The notes under the pieces: model-generated
Told to the model about the DNA's origin: nothing
What the model saw: only the letters and a program-made list of their open reading frames with translations
Databases searched by the model: none
Program-made: the position numbers and the translations under genes
From: Fidelibacterota bacterium
GTDB taxonomy: Bacteria > Fidelibacterota > Marinisomatia > SCGC-AAA003-L08 > TS1B11
NCBI GenBank assembly: GCA_004124295.1
Contig: SCKI01000006.1
Coordinates: forward strand, 62,001 to 126,000
DNA: 64,000 bases
Reading direction: 5' to 3'
Part shown: piece after piece, positions 33,777 through 42,825 of the stretch
How positions within the stretch are numbered: position 1 is the first letter of the stretch
How the letters are laid out: the number at the start of each line of letters is the position of its first letter

Positions 33777-33836
33777 ATGGCAAAACAGTCCAAACTTTCG
33801 GCCTTGATTAATGAACTCCGCCGCCGGCGGGTGTTA
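33777..33836 (+). pseudogene. Remnant TPR-family N-terminus cut by a MITE-like element
   Basis: The frame MAKQSKLSALINELRRRRV matches the TPR-family N-terminus (compare FIAELRRRRVFRV). It is interrupted exactly where a 70-bp palindromic repeat begins. Nothing of the remaining gene is found downstream. Confidence 0.75.
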
Positions 33837-33906
33837 ACTCACCCCGGTCCCGCAGCTGCCGGACTCCCCCTCACTTCAAAGAGAGGGGGTGGGGGGGTGA
33901 GTTCAG
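33834..33906. repeat. MITE-like palindromic repeat, copy 2
   Basis: TAACTCACCCC ... GGGGTGAGTT bound an element whose reverse complement matches 4306-4376, including the CCCCTCTCTTTGAAG core. It terminates the coding remnant at 33777. Confidence 0.75.
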
Positions 33907-33963
33907 TCCCAGCTCCCTCGTCGTCACCTGCTCACCGGGCCCATGCAGAGCAGTTCGCCAAAA

Positions 33964-33996
33964 GACAAAGCCCGGCCAATCTGGCCGGGCTTTGTC
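33964..33996 (-). terminator. Strong terminator of the M16 peptidase gene
   Basis: GACAAAGCCCGGCCA pairs perfectly over 15 bp with TGGCCGGGCTTTGTC around a 3-nt loop. On the minus strand it is followed by TTTT, 28 bp after the peptidase stop. Confidence 0.85.
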
Positions 33997-34023
33997 ACAA
34001 TCAGGTGGCGATGGAGCCGTCGA

Positions 34024-36852
34024 TCAGAAGCCGTCGATGAGCATCGGCTCGCCCAGACCGAGCTCCTTGAGGCGTTCCAGCTGGGTCTCTGCGTCACCGA
34101 CCACCAGGTAGAGCATATTGCTGGTGGGCAGGTTTTGCCAAGCCAGCATCTTATGCTGCTCATTGGTGAGACCGAGAATGAACCGCTCCTGCCGCTTGAT
34201 GTAATCTTCAGGCTTGCCGTAGCGGGCAATCTGGTTGATCATACCCATCAGGGCGCCCAACGTCTCGAACCGGCGGGCGTTCGATTTTACCAGGGCATCC
34301 TTGGTGAACTGCAGGTCCTCGTCGCTGATGCCGTTGCGGTAGTTGGCCAGCTCATCCCGGAAGATTTCCATCGACTCGTAGGTGACGTTGGAGCGCACCC
34401 CCGAAGAGGCGGTAAACAGGCCGTAGTGCAGGCCGCCGGCGAAGTTGGACCGGGCGCCGTAGGTGTAGCCCTTATCTTCCCTGAGAATCATGTTCAGGAA
34501 GCTGTTGAAGCTCCCGCCCAGCTTATAGTTCATCACCGATAACGAGTGGAAGTTCTCGTTGGTGGCCGCGGGACTGGCGTAACCGATCCTGATCTGCGAC
34601 TGCTTCGCGCCGGGCACATCGACGAAATAGAGGCCCGTTTTCTCGATCACCGGCGGCTCGGGCAGCAGCGGCATGGCCACATCCTGGGCGGCCCAGCCCT
34701 TCTCCAGCCGCTTGAAGACAGCCACGGCCTCAGCCTTGGTGATATCCCCGGCGATACTGATCCAGGCCTGGCTCGGGGAGAAATTGGCCTCGTAGTAGGC
34801 CTGCAGATCGGCCAGCTCAATGCCGCCGACCGCTTCGGCAGTGCCGCCGGTGGGATAGGCCAGAATATTGTCATCACCCAATATCAACCGGTAGTAGGTG
34901 TTGGTGGCCACGGCCGAGGGATTCGCCGAGGCCCGGTTAATCCCTTCCAGGGCCTGGGCCTTCAGCCTGTCGAACTCGGTGGCATCCCAGCGGGGCTCCA
35001 GCAGAATTTCCTCCATCAGATCGAAGGTCTCCTTGAATTTGGAGGCCAGCATGTTGGCCGAGATGCCCATCGTCTCCCGGCCGGAGAAAGTGCGGATGCT
35101 CGACCCGAGCAGCTCGATGGCCTCCTCCAGCTCCACCGGCGTCCGGTTTACCGTCCCCTCCAGCAGCATATCGGCGACCAGAGCGGCGCTGCCTACCTGG
35201 TCCATCGGATCCAGTAGCAGGCCCCCGGGCATAGTCAGGGAAAAGGTGATGAGCGGCAGTTCATGCTGCTCAATGCCGACGATCTGCAGGCCGTTGGAGA
35301 GCCGGTGCCGCCACACTTTCGGCAGCGCCAGCACCGGGTCGCGGCCCAGCGGGGGCATCACCGACCGGTCGAAGCTGGACGGGGTCGGCTGGGGCGTGTA
35401 CGTCCCGGAGCCACTGCTGAGGGCAGTGCCCATCTCAATGCTCTCCTCAGCGATGGGATAGACCTCGGAACCGTCAGCGATGAGCTCGGGCTGCCCCTTG
35501 GGCACGAAGCTGGTCAGCACGTAGTGCTTGTCCTTGATATAGGTGTTGTAAACCCGCCAGATATCCTCCTGGGTGATGGCCAGGTAGCGGCCGATATCCT
35601 CGGTGACGAAACCGGGCCCGCCGTAGAACTCGTTGTAGAAGGCGAGCTGGAACGATTTGCTGAGGATGCTGGCGATACCGTTGTAGAAGCTGCGCTCGAT
35701 ATTGGCTTTGACCCGGGCCAGGTCCTGATCGCTGAAGCCGTCGGTCTCAAAGCGGGTGAAAGCTTCCTTGATGCCGGCCTCCACGCCGCTCAGGTTGATG
35801 TTGGGGAAGGTCCGAATCCTGAACCGGAAATAGCCGGCCAGCTCTTCCGTATTGCTGAAGGCCGACACCGTGGGAGCCAGCTTCTGCTCTTCCACCAGCA
35901 CCTTGTAAAGGGGCGCCTTCTTGCCATCGGCAATCAGGTCCGCTAGCGCCGCCAGTGCCCAGGCATCAGGATGGAGCTGATCCACCGTGGCGAAGACCAT
36001 GTTCAGCTCCGGTGACTTGGCAAAGTTGTCCTCGTGCGACAGGCGCTTGGTGGCGTCCAGGGTCACATGCTGGGGCTCGAGATTGGTGACCTCCCCCCGG
36101 CGCTTGATCTCGCCAAAGTATCGCTCAATCCAGGCCTTGGTCTCGGCCACGTCAAAATCGCCGGCCACCACCAGGGTGGCATTATTGGGACCGTACCATT
36201 TCTTGTAGAAATCGACCACGTCATCCAGGCTGGCGTTGGCCAGGTCTTCCATCTCGCCGATCACCTGCCAGTTGTAGGGATGGCCATCGGGATAGAGGGC
36301 CTTGTCGATGATGTAGCTTGTATTGCCATAGGGCACATTGTCGACCCGCTGACGCTTCTCGTTCTGCACCACATCCTGCTGATTGGCGAAGGCCTCCTGC
36401 GTGACGGTACCCAGCAGGAAGCCCATCCGGTCCGACTCCATCCAGAGCACCATTTCCAGGGCGTTTTTCGGCACGACCTCAAAATAGACCGTAGCATCGG
36501 ACTGGGTAAAGCCGTTCAACGTGCCGCCGGCCCCTTGAATGTTCTTGAAGAACTGATCCTGCCCCACATGCTCCGATTCCTGGAACAGGATGTGCTCAAA
36601 CAGGTGGGCGAAACCGGTGCGGCCGGTGGTCTCCCGGTTTGAACCGACATGCAGGATAATAGCCACGGAGGCGATGGGATCTGACCGGTCCACATGGAGG
36701 ATCACCTCCAGGCCGTTGTCCAGGGTGTATTTCTCATAATCGATGGTCAGCGGCTTGGGACCCGCCTCCATGTCCCCAGGCATGGGCGCACAAGCGCCGG
36801 TAAGCAACACCAGGACGGCGCCGACTGCCCGACCCCACGTTAGAACTTTCAT
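34024..36852 (-). CDS. M16-family zinc metallopeptidase lipoprotein (full-length, duplicated)
   Basis: The start ATG at 36852 (MKVLTWGRAVGAVLVLL) follows acaggagtctgtc. The 942-residue protein has a lipobox LLTGAC (Cys21). It has the inverted zinc motif HLFEH (residues 83-87) with the downstream glutamate region (QDVVQNEKRQRVDN). The second half repeats the fold (GLQIVGIEQHELPLITFSLT onward) without an HxxEH site, as is usual for the regulatory half of M16 proteins. It should be a periplasmic or membrane-anchored peptidase cutting small peptides. It is monocistronic and ends at a strong terminator. Confidence 0.92.
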   Translation of the reverse strand: MKVLTWGRAVGAVLVLLTGACAPMPGDMEAGPKPLTIDYEKYTLDNGLEVILHVDRSDPIASVAIILHVGSNRETTGRTGFAHLFEHILFQESEHVGQDQFFKNIQGAGGTLNGFTQSDATVYFEVVPKNALEMVLWMESDRMGFLLGTVTQEAFANQQDVVQNEKRQRVDNVPYGNTSYIIDKALYPDGHPYNWQVIGEMEDLANASLDDVVDFYKKWYGPNNATLVVAGDFDVAETKAWIERYFGEIKRRGEVTNLEPQHVTLDATKRLSHEDNFAKSPELNMVFATVDQLHPDAWALAALADLIADGKKAPLYKVLVEEQKLAPTVSAFSNTEELAGYFRFRIRTFPNINLSGVEAGIKEAFTRFETDGFSDQDLARVKANIERSFYNGIASILSKSFQLAFYNEFYGGPGFVTEDIGRYLAITQEDIWRVYNTYIKDKHYVLTSFVPKGQPELIADGSEVYPIAEESIEMGTALSSGSGTYTPQPTPSSFDRSVMPPLGRDPVLALPKVWRHRLSNGLQIVGIEQHELPLITFSLTMPGGLLLDPMDQVGSAALVADMLLEGTVNRTPVELEEAIELLGSSIRTFSGRETMGISANMLASKFKETFDLMEEILLEPRWDATEFDRLKAQALEGINRASANPSAVATNTYYRLILGDDNILAYPTGGTAEAVGGIELADLQAYYEANFSPSQAWISIAGDITKAEAVAVFKRLEKGWAAQDVAMPLLPEPPVIEKTGLYFVDVPGAKQSQIRIGYASPAATNENFHSLSVMNYKLGGSFNSFLNMILREDKGYTYGARSNFAGGLHYGLFTASSGVRSNVTYESMEIFRDELANYRNGISDEDLQFTKDALVKSNARRFETLGALMGMINQIARYGKPEDYIKRQERFILGLTNEQHKMLAWQNLPTSNMLYLVVGDAETQLERLKELGLGEPMLIDGF

Positions 36853-37052
36853 GACAGACTCCTGTTTGGGTAATTCGTTCAAGGTTCAGAAAATGGGCTT
36901 GCCGAGTAGTGCAAGGGCATCAACCACGGCACAGCTGCAGGCGGACCGCGGCGGAGGCGGCTGTTGCCGGATATACGCGTCCCTTTCCATCAGCATGATG
37001 TGCTCATTAGACGAAGCCAATGACAGATGGTTGCCAGCCAATTTGATTTTGT

Positions 37053-37544
37053 TCACTCCTCCGGTTCGGCCAGGGCACGGGCCAGCAGGTCGCGGGTCTC
37101 GCGCAAGCCCTGTACCTGCACCTTGGTATGCCCGAGCACCGGCATGAAGTTGGTATCCCCTACCCAGCGGGGCACCACGTGCAGGTGGACATGCTCCGCA
37201 ATGCCTGCCCCGGCCGCTGAGCCGAGATTGGCGCCGAAGTTGAATCCGGTGGCCTGCATCGCCTCCCGGATGACCTTCATGCAGCGGGTGGACAGGGTGA
37301 GCATTTCCTGCTGCGTGGCCGGGTCCAGCCGGTCCAGCTGCGCCTCGTGGTCGTAGGGTGCGATCAGGAGGTGACCATTGTTGTAGGGGTAAAGATTCAG
37401 CATTGCGTAGGCCAGTTCGCCCCGCAGGACAATGAGATATTCCTCGTCATCCCCGGCTGCCGGCCGCGTGCAGAAAATACAACCGTCTGCGTCCTTGGGG
37501 GACTGCACGTAGTCCATCCGCCACGGTGCCCACAAGTTCTCCAA
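37053..37544 (-). CDS. HIT-family nucleotide hydrolase
   Basis: The 163-residue protein has the histidine triad EHVHLHVVPRW (H-x-H-x-H, about residues 116-123) and NNGHLLIAPYDHEAQL upstream. FCTRPA near the N-terminus holds a possible zinc ligand (IFCTRP). The family hydrolyses adenosine polyphosphates such as ApnA. The first half reads MENLWAPWRMDYVQSPKDAD, typical for HIT proteins of the Ap4A phosphorylase-like branch. The gene is almost adjacent to the EF-G-like gene and is likely cotranscribed with it. Confidence 0.92.
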   Translation of the reverse strand: MENLWAPWRMDYVQSPKDADGCIFCTRPAAGDDEEYLIVLRGELAYAMLNLYPYNNGHLLIAPYDHEAQLDRLDPATQQEMLTLSTRCMKVIREAMQATGFNFGANLGSAAGAGIAEHVHLHVVPRWVGDTNFMPVLGHTKVQVQGLRETRDLLARALAEPEE

Positions 37545-37546
37545 AG

Positions 37547-39643
37547 CTATTTGCCTTCCTCTCCAGCATCTGATCTGGCCGCCGCCACTACTTTCTGCTC
37601 CTGGTCCCGGGGCACCGGTTCATAGCTGTTGAAACGCTGGGTATGGATCCCGCGCCCCGCCGTCATCGACCGCAGGGTGGTGGCATACTTGTCCAGGTTT
37701 GCCAGGGGAATCTGGGCGCTGACTCGCTGCAGCCGGCCTTCCGTCTCCATCCCCAGCACCTTGCCGCGGCGGGCCGACACGTCGCCCATCACGTCGCCCA
37801 TATATTCCTCCGGCACCAGCACATCCACGTCATAGATCGGCTCCAGCAACTTCGGTTTGGCATTCTTGAAGGCTTCCTTGAATGCTTCCCGGCCGGCAAT
37901 CTGGAAGGCGATATCCTTCGAATCCACCGGGTGCTGTTTGCCATCATAAACCACGGCTTTGACATCCACGCAACGGTAGCCGGCCACCACCCCCGACTCA
38001 GCGGCAGCCATGACCCCTCTCTCGATAGAGGGGATGAACACCCGGTCAATGGCCATGCCGACCAGCTTGCTCTCGAACTGCACACCCGAGCCCGGCGGAA
38101 GCGGTTCCACATACATCCAGACCTCGGCGAACTGGCCGGCGCCGCCGCTCTGTTTCTTGTGCCGGTATTTCGATTCGCCCTTGGCTCCGATGGTCTCCCG
38201 GTAGGGCACGCGGGGGGCCACCATGTCGACCTCCACCTTGAAGCGCTGGCTCAACCGCTTGACGGCGGCGGCCAGTTGCAGCTCCCCCTGCCCGGAGATA
38301 ACCGTCTGCTGGAGCTCCGGGTCGAACTCGTAGACGAAGGTGGGATCCTCTTCGTGCAGGGTCGCCAGACCGGTGCTGATTTTCTCCTCGTCGCCCTTGG
38401 CCTTGGGTATGATGGCGGCGCGAATCTTGTGTTCCGGCAGATTGAGCCCCGGCAGCACGATGGGGGCATTTTTTGCCGCCAGCGTATCACCGGTATGGGT
38501 GTTTTTGAGTTTCACCACCGCCGCAATATCGCCGGCGGAGACCTGGGCCACCTCCGCGCGCTGCTTGCCGCTCATGGAATAGAGCGAGCCGAGCCGCTCG
38601 TCCCGTTGGCGGGTGGTATTGCGCAGGTCGATGCCCGACTTGATGCTGCCGCAGTAGATGCGGACAAAGGAAAGTTCGCCCAGGTGCGCCTCGCTCACGG
38701 TCTTGAACACCAGCGCCGCCGTCGGGCTGTCGGCTGTCGCGGGACGGCTTACTTCCTGGTCGTCATTGGGGCCGAGGGTGCCGGTCACGGTTTTGAAATC
38801 CGCCGCACAGGGGCCATACCGGGCCAGCACGTCCATGAACCTGCTGACCCCGATGTTGTTGCTGGCACTCACCGGAAATACCGGAATCAGGCTGTGGTTC
38901 ATAAACGCCCCGTGCAGCCCGCCGCGGAGTTCCGCTTCAGTAAGTTTATCCTGCTCGAAGAACTTTTCCAGCAATGTGTCGTCAGACTCGGCCACCAGTT
39001 CGATGAGCTCGCCGTGGAGTTTGGCGCAGCGCTCGGCCCAGTCTCCCTCGAGGGGCGTCTGGCTCACCTTCCCCGAGCCATCGGTCAGGTAGGTGAAGAG
39101 CTCGTTGCGCAGGACGTCGGCCACCTGGTTGAAGCCGGGGCCGGGATTGACCGGCAGCCCCAGGGGGAACACCTTGGCGCCGAAGCGTTCCCGGGCCTCA
39201 TTGACCACGGCGTCAAAATTGGCGCTCTCCTTGTCCAGCATGTTGACCACGATGAGATGGGGGATGCCGCTTGCGTTGGCGGCCTTCCAGACCTGCTCGG
39301 TGCCTACTTCGATATTGGCGACCCCGCTGACCACGACGACGGCGAAATCGGCAACCCGCAGGGCGCCCAGCACTTCACCGTGGAAATCGGCGTATCCGGG
39401 TGTATCGAGAATGTTGAATTTTTTCTCGGCGTGGTTCAGCGATAGAAGCGAGGTACTGATGGATATCTGGCGCTCGATTTCGTCGGCATGGTAATCAGAG
39501 ACCGTGTTGCCCTCCCCGATGCTGCCCAGGCGGTTCGTAACCCCGGCATTAAATAGCATGGCCTCGGAAAGGGTGGTCTTGCCTACGGTGCCATGCCCCA
39601 CCAGGGCGAAATTGAGAATATCTTCAGATGTCATACTTGCCAT
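37547..39643 (-). CDS. EF-G-like translational GTPase
   Basis: The 698-residue protein has a GTPase domain with the P-loop GHGTVGKTTLSEAM, the DTPGYADF motif and VVNMLDKESANF (NKxD as NMLD). Domains II-V follow, including the C-terminal VPEEYMGDVMGDVSARRGKV typical of EF-G. It is the second, divergent EF-G type (FusA2-like) that many bacteria keep beside FusA. Its exact role, elongation, recycling or stress, is not settled. NMLD instead of NKxD is a notable difference in the base-recognition motif. HIT gene downstream, small ORF and guanylyltransferase genes upstream, all minus strand. Confidence 0.88.
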   Translation of the reverse strand: MASMTSEDILNFALVGHGTVGKTTLSEAMLFNAGVTNRLGSIGEGNTVSDYHADEIERQISISTSLLSLNHAEKKFNILDTPGYADFHGEVLGALRVADFAVVVVSGVANIEVGTEQVWKAANASGIPHLIVVNMLDKESANFDAVVNEARERFGAKVFPLGLPVNPGPGFNQVADVLRNELFTYLTDGSGKVSQTPLEGDWAERCAKLHGELIELVAESDDTLLEKFFEQDKLTEAELRGGLHGAFMNHSLIPVFPVSASNNIGVSRFMDVLARYGPCAADFKTVTGTLGPNDDQEVSRPATADSPTAALVFKTVSEAHLGELSFVRIYCGSIKSGIDLRNTTRQRDERLGSLYSMSGKQRAEVAQVSAGDIAAVVKLKNTHTGDTLAAKNAPIVLPGLNLPEHKIRAAIIPKAKGDEEKISTGLATLHEEDPTFVYEFDPELQQTVISGQGELQLAAAVKRLSQRFKVEVDMVAPRVPYRETIGAKGESKYRHKKQSGGAGQFAEVWMYVEPLPPGSGVQFESKLVGMAIDRVFIPSIERGVMAAAESGVVAGYRCVDVKAVVYDGKQHPVDSKDIAFQIAGREAFKEAFKNAKPKLLEPIYDVDVLVPEEYMGDVMGDVSARRGKVLGMETEGRLQRVSAQIPLANLDKYATTLRSMTAGRGIHTQRFNSYEPVPRDQEQKVVAAARSDAGEEGK

Positions 39644-39714
39644 GGGGCCAGCTCCTTATGTTGAAAAACTTCCGGTGCGCCGCGAAATTGGCGCATATTC
39701 GCAAGGCTCGCTCC

Positions 39715-39978
39715 TCAACTGGGCGCCATGATCTGATAACGTTCCAGGGCGCTGCGGACCCCCGGCTTGATGTAGACATTGCTTAAGTCTCTGGCGGCCA
39801 GTGTTTCGGCCAGCTGGCGGGTGCGCTGGGCCAGGGAAGCCGACATGTTGAGGACCAGCAGCTCCTGCCCCTCGAACCGGCACAGGCCCCCGATGAACGA
39901 GCCCCGGTCCAGCACCACCGACAGGCCCAGTGCCTCGGCCAAAGCTTCGAGCTCGCTGTAGAATTTCGGCAGCTTCAT
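39715..39978 (-). CDS. Small conserved protein, unknown function
   Basis: The start ATG at 39978 lies 1 nt beyond the stop of the guanylyltransferase gene, so the two genes are coupled. The 87-residue product reads MKLPKFYSELEALAEALGLS, DRGSFIGGLCRFEGQELLVL and SNVYIKPGVRSALERY. It is acidic-basic mixed, soluble and has no signal. It resembles short proteins found next to sugar-nucleotide or translation genes, but I cannot name a family. Confidence 0.7.
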   Translation of the reverse strand: MKLPKFYSELEALAEALGLSVVLDRGSFIGGLCRFEGQELLVLNMSASLAQRTRQLAETLAARDLSNVYIKPGVRSALERYQIMAPS

Positions 39979-39979
39979 T

Positions 39980-41038
39980 TTAGAGCAACTCGTCCCGATT
40001 CCGGCTGCGCAGCCAGGTGATGATCTCCCCCACCCGATCGGCCTGCGACCGGGGCACCACCAGCGTGGCATCTGCGGTGCTCACGACCACCAGATCGTCG
40101 GCGCCGATAACGGCGGTAAATCTGCCTTCGCTCACCACCAGCGTGTTGCGGCTGTCCAGCAGGGCCACATCACCCTGGGTCGCATTGCCGCCTTTCTGCT
40201 TGGGCAGCAGGTCGTAGAGGGCGCGCCAACCGCCCAGATCGTACCATTCGAAACGGGCCTCCACGGTGTAAATATCGCTGGCGTGCTCCAGGACACCGTA
40301 GTCAATGCTGATGGCGTCAACCTCCGGCCAGACCTGCTCCAGCGCCGGCTGGAATTCGGGCGTGTCGATGAGCTCTTCCAGGGCGGCCAGCCGCTCGTAG
40401 GTCCGTGGCAGGTGCTTGGCCAACCGGTCCAGGATGGTGCTCACCTTCCAGATGAACATGCCCCCGTTCCACAGATGGCGGCCCCCCTCCAGGAAGCCCT
40501 TGGCCTTTTCCAGGCCCGGCTTTTCGGTGAAGGTGACCACCGGATGGACATCCCCCGGCCCGTCGCGGTCGAACTCCACATAGCCGTAGCCGGTGGCAGG
40601 ATAGGTTGGCTGGATGCCCAGCGTGATCAGGTATTCACCGGTAGCGGTTTTCTCCGCAGCCGCATCCAGCGCCTTGTAAAATCGGGTCTCTTTACGGATC
40701 AGATGGTCTGCCGGGAAGACCCCCATGACCACATCGCCGTGGCGTTTGCGCAGCACCAGGGCGGCCAGGGCGATGGCCGGAGCCGTACTCCTCGCTGCCG
40801 GCTCGAGAAGCATCCTTTCGGGGGGCACCTCGGGCAACTGCTCGGCCAGACCGTCCGCCAGGGCGGGGCCGGCGATGGTGTAGAGTCCTTCCAGGCCGGG
40901 ATATTTGTTGAGCCGTTGCCAGGTCTGCCGGATAAGGGAAGTCCCATTCAGCAGTTCCAGCAACTGCTTGGGTTTGGCTGTCCGGCTGTGGGGCCAGAAG
41001 CGGGTACCGGCGCCTCCTGCCAAAATCAGGGCGTACAT
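39980..41038 (-). CDS. manC: Mannose-1-phosphate guanylyltransferase
   Basis: The 352-residue nucleotidyltransferase begins MYALILAGGAGTRFWPHSRT, the GGxGTRxWP signature, followed by KPKQLLELLN. FPADHLI (the H-containing nucleotide-sugar loop), ATGYGYVEFD and FTEKPGLEKAKGFLEGGRHLW, then NGGMFIW, complete the GDP-mannose pyrophosphorylase pattern. It makes GDP-mannose for glycans. The bifunctional isomerase domain is absent, as in single-domain ManC. The next small gene is nearly overlapping, and a large Ig-like lipoprotein is upstream on the same strand. Confidence 0.92.
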   Translation of the reverse strand: MYALILAGGAGTRFWPHSRTAKPKQLLELLNGTSLIRQTWQRLNKYPGLEGLYTIAGPALADGLAEQLPEVPPERMLLEPAARSTAPAIALAALVLRKRHGDVVMGVFPADHLIRKETRFYKALDAAAEKTATGEYLITLGIQPTYPATGYGYVEFDRDGPGDVHPVVTFTEKPGLEKAKGFLEGGRHLWNGGMFIWKVSTILDRLAKHLPRTYERLAALEELIDTPEFQPALEQVWPEVDAISIDYGVLEHASDIYTVEARFEWYDLGGWRALYDLLPKQKGGNATQGDVALLDSRNTLVVSEGRFTAVIGADDLVVVSTADATLVVPRSQADRVGEIITWLRSRNRDELL

Positions 41039-42796
41039 CTAGTCCCCGACGGCTCCCGTATCACTCTCGGTGATGAAATTGGTCACAGCATAAAATTTAA
41101 TATCAATTCCATCCACTTCCCAGCGGGGCCGCACCTCTATCTCTCCGGGATAATCGCCAAACAGGGCCGCGGGCTGGTACGGTTCCCAGCGGCCGCCATA
41201 GTAGGGCAGCGGCAGGGGACCGCCCTGTTCATGGGCCGTAACCCGGTACTGGCCCGGAGGGAGGTTTTCCAGGAGGTAGCGGCTGGAGTCGGTGACCGTC
41301 CAGGCGATGCGCCGGCCCTCGCCGGCATCCAGGGCCTCCACCACAACCGCTCCCTGCGCGCCGCTTATGCGGCCCCTGATCTGCCCGCTGGCCTCGGGAC
41401 GCCGGAAGGTAAGGTTGAGGATGATGACCGAGTCTGACAGGGCATTCCCGGCCAGATCGGCGATGCCGGCCGTCAGCAGGGACAGCTTGCTCAACAGCTC
41501 CGGCTGGGGGACGCTGAACGAAAATTCCATCGCCGAGCGGGCTCGCAACAGTGCGCTGACCGTATCCTTGCCGGTGAGCAGCACCCTGTGGTCGGGCGGC
41601 AGGACGACCGGTTCGGAAAAGCGTAGCCTGCCCGCCGCTCCGGCAATGCCCGGCAGCAGTCTCAGTTCGATTTTCTGGCGCTCCAGCAGCACGGGCGCCG
41701 TGGTATCCTGCAGAGTCTCGACCGGGAGATAGAACGGCTGTATGGCGTATTCGTCACCCAGCGGGTTGCGGCCGTTGCCCAGGTCGATGGTTATGCTGTC
41801 GGCGCCGGCCGGGTCGACCAGCAGACCGAACTGCAGCGGATTTTCGCCCGGGAGCAGTATCTCAGGCGGCATGATCTCCCCGAAGGACTGGTCGAAGGTC
41901 AGGGTGAGGAATTGTGGCGTCACCCACTCGACCGACTGAATCTGCGGTTCGGCCAACGGCGCCGACATTTGCATAAACAGCTGCGTCGTGTCGCCCTTGA
42001 CCGGCAGCGTGCTGACCGTGGCCAGGGCATAGGGCCGCAGCCCCATGCCGGCGGGGAAATCGGTCAGACTGCCGCTCACCGCAGCCAGGCGGTAGGTGCC
42101 GTCCAGCAGGTAGTTGAAATCGAAAGTCCCGGTTTCCGTTGCGCCAAGGGATTGGTAATGGGTGAATCCCTCGGCCGTCTCCCGGTACAGCCCCACCTCA
42201 ACGAATTCGCCCTCGTTTTGGCCGATGATCTGGCCCCGGATGCGGCCGACAGGAATGCTTGTGCCGGTGCTGAACACCAGTTGCCGGGCTTCCGCAAGGG
42301 TATTGCTTTGGTAGTCCCGGATACCGCGCTGCAGAGTGAGCACATAGGCCTGATCAGGTTTGAGGGGCTCGTTGGGGCGGATGCGCACCCGGCGTCCCCG
42401 GATCCGGGTCTCGAACGGGACGGTGGGCAGAAACTCGATGGAGCCGGGCACCGAAACCGGATCGACCAGTTCATCGAACAGCAGTTCGAAATCGGTCAGC
42501 GTATCAATGCCTGTGCTCCCGTTGGGCGGGGTCACCTGCATGATGACCGGCCCGCGCAGATCCCGTGGCCCGCCGCTGGGGGGTCCCTCGGCGGCGCAAC
42601 CCAGGGCGGTGAGGAAAGCGCAGTAGAGGACACAAGTCCGCTGCTGGAGATGGAGGCGGAGGGAAACCACGGAGCCGAATTTAGGGGCTGGCCGGCGCCG
42701 ATGCCATACAGGGGCACATTCCCCCGCGGGGCAACATTCACCTTGGTTCTGCAGCGGACCGGGGCTGACCTTTGCAAGTGATTTGAGGTCCTTCAA
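41039..42796 (-). CDS. Large exported Ig-like/carboxypeptidase-regulatory lipoprotein
   Basis: The open frame has 585 codons, but a signal peptide only appears after about 45 residues (LHLQQRTCVLYCAFLTALGC, then AAEGPPSG). The true start is therefore probably the GTG at 42670 or near it. A Big_5-type Ig domain follows (PVIMQVTPPNGSTGIDTLTD). Several beta-sandwich segments come next, ending in a carboxypeptidase-regulatory-like domain (YLLENLPPGQYRVTAHEQGG). No catalytic residues are seen. It is probably a surface or periplasmic structural protein anchored by a lipid. The stop touches the start of manC, so both may share a message. Confidence 0.75.
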   Translation of the reverse strand: MKDLKSLAKVSPGPLQNQGECCPAGECAPVWHRRRPAPKFGSVVSLRLHLQQRTCVLYCAFLTALGCAAEGPPSGGPRDLRGPVIMQVTPPNGSTGIDTLTDFELLFDELVDPVSVPGSIEFLPTVPFETRIRGRRVRIRPNEPLKPDQAYVLTLQRGIRDYQSNTLAEARQLVFSTGTSIPVGRIRGQIIGQNEGEFVEVGLYRETAEGFTHYQSLGATETGTFDFNYLLDGTYRLAAVSGSLTDFPAGMGLRPYALATVSTLPVKGDTTQLFMQMSAPLAEPQIQSVEWVTPQFLTLTFDQSFGEIMPPEILLPGENPLQFGLLVDPAGADSITIDLGNGRNPLGDEYAIQPFYLPVETLQDTTAPVLLERQKIELRLLPGIAGAAGRLRFSEPVVLPPDHRVLLTGKDTVSALLRARSAMEFSFSVPQPELLSKLSLLTAGIADLAGNALSDSVIILNLTFRRPEASGQIRGRISGAQGAVVVEALDAGEGRRIAWTVTDSSRYLLENLPPGQYRVTAHEQGGPLPLPYYGGRWEPYQPAALFGDYPGEIEVRPRWEVDGIDIKFYAVTNFITESDTGAVGD

Positions 42797-42825
42797 AACG
42801 GTTCACTCAGGAGGGTCGGAGTACC

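Noticed and set aside
37643-39445. Long plus-strand ORF opposite the EF-G-like gene
   Set aside because: Antisense shadow of a conserved GTPase; His- and Gly-rich composition without domains.
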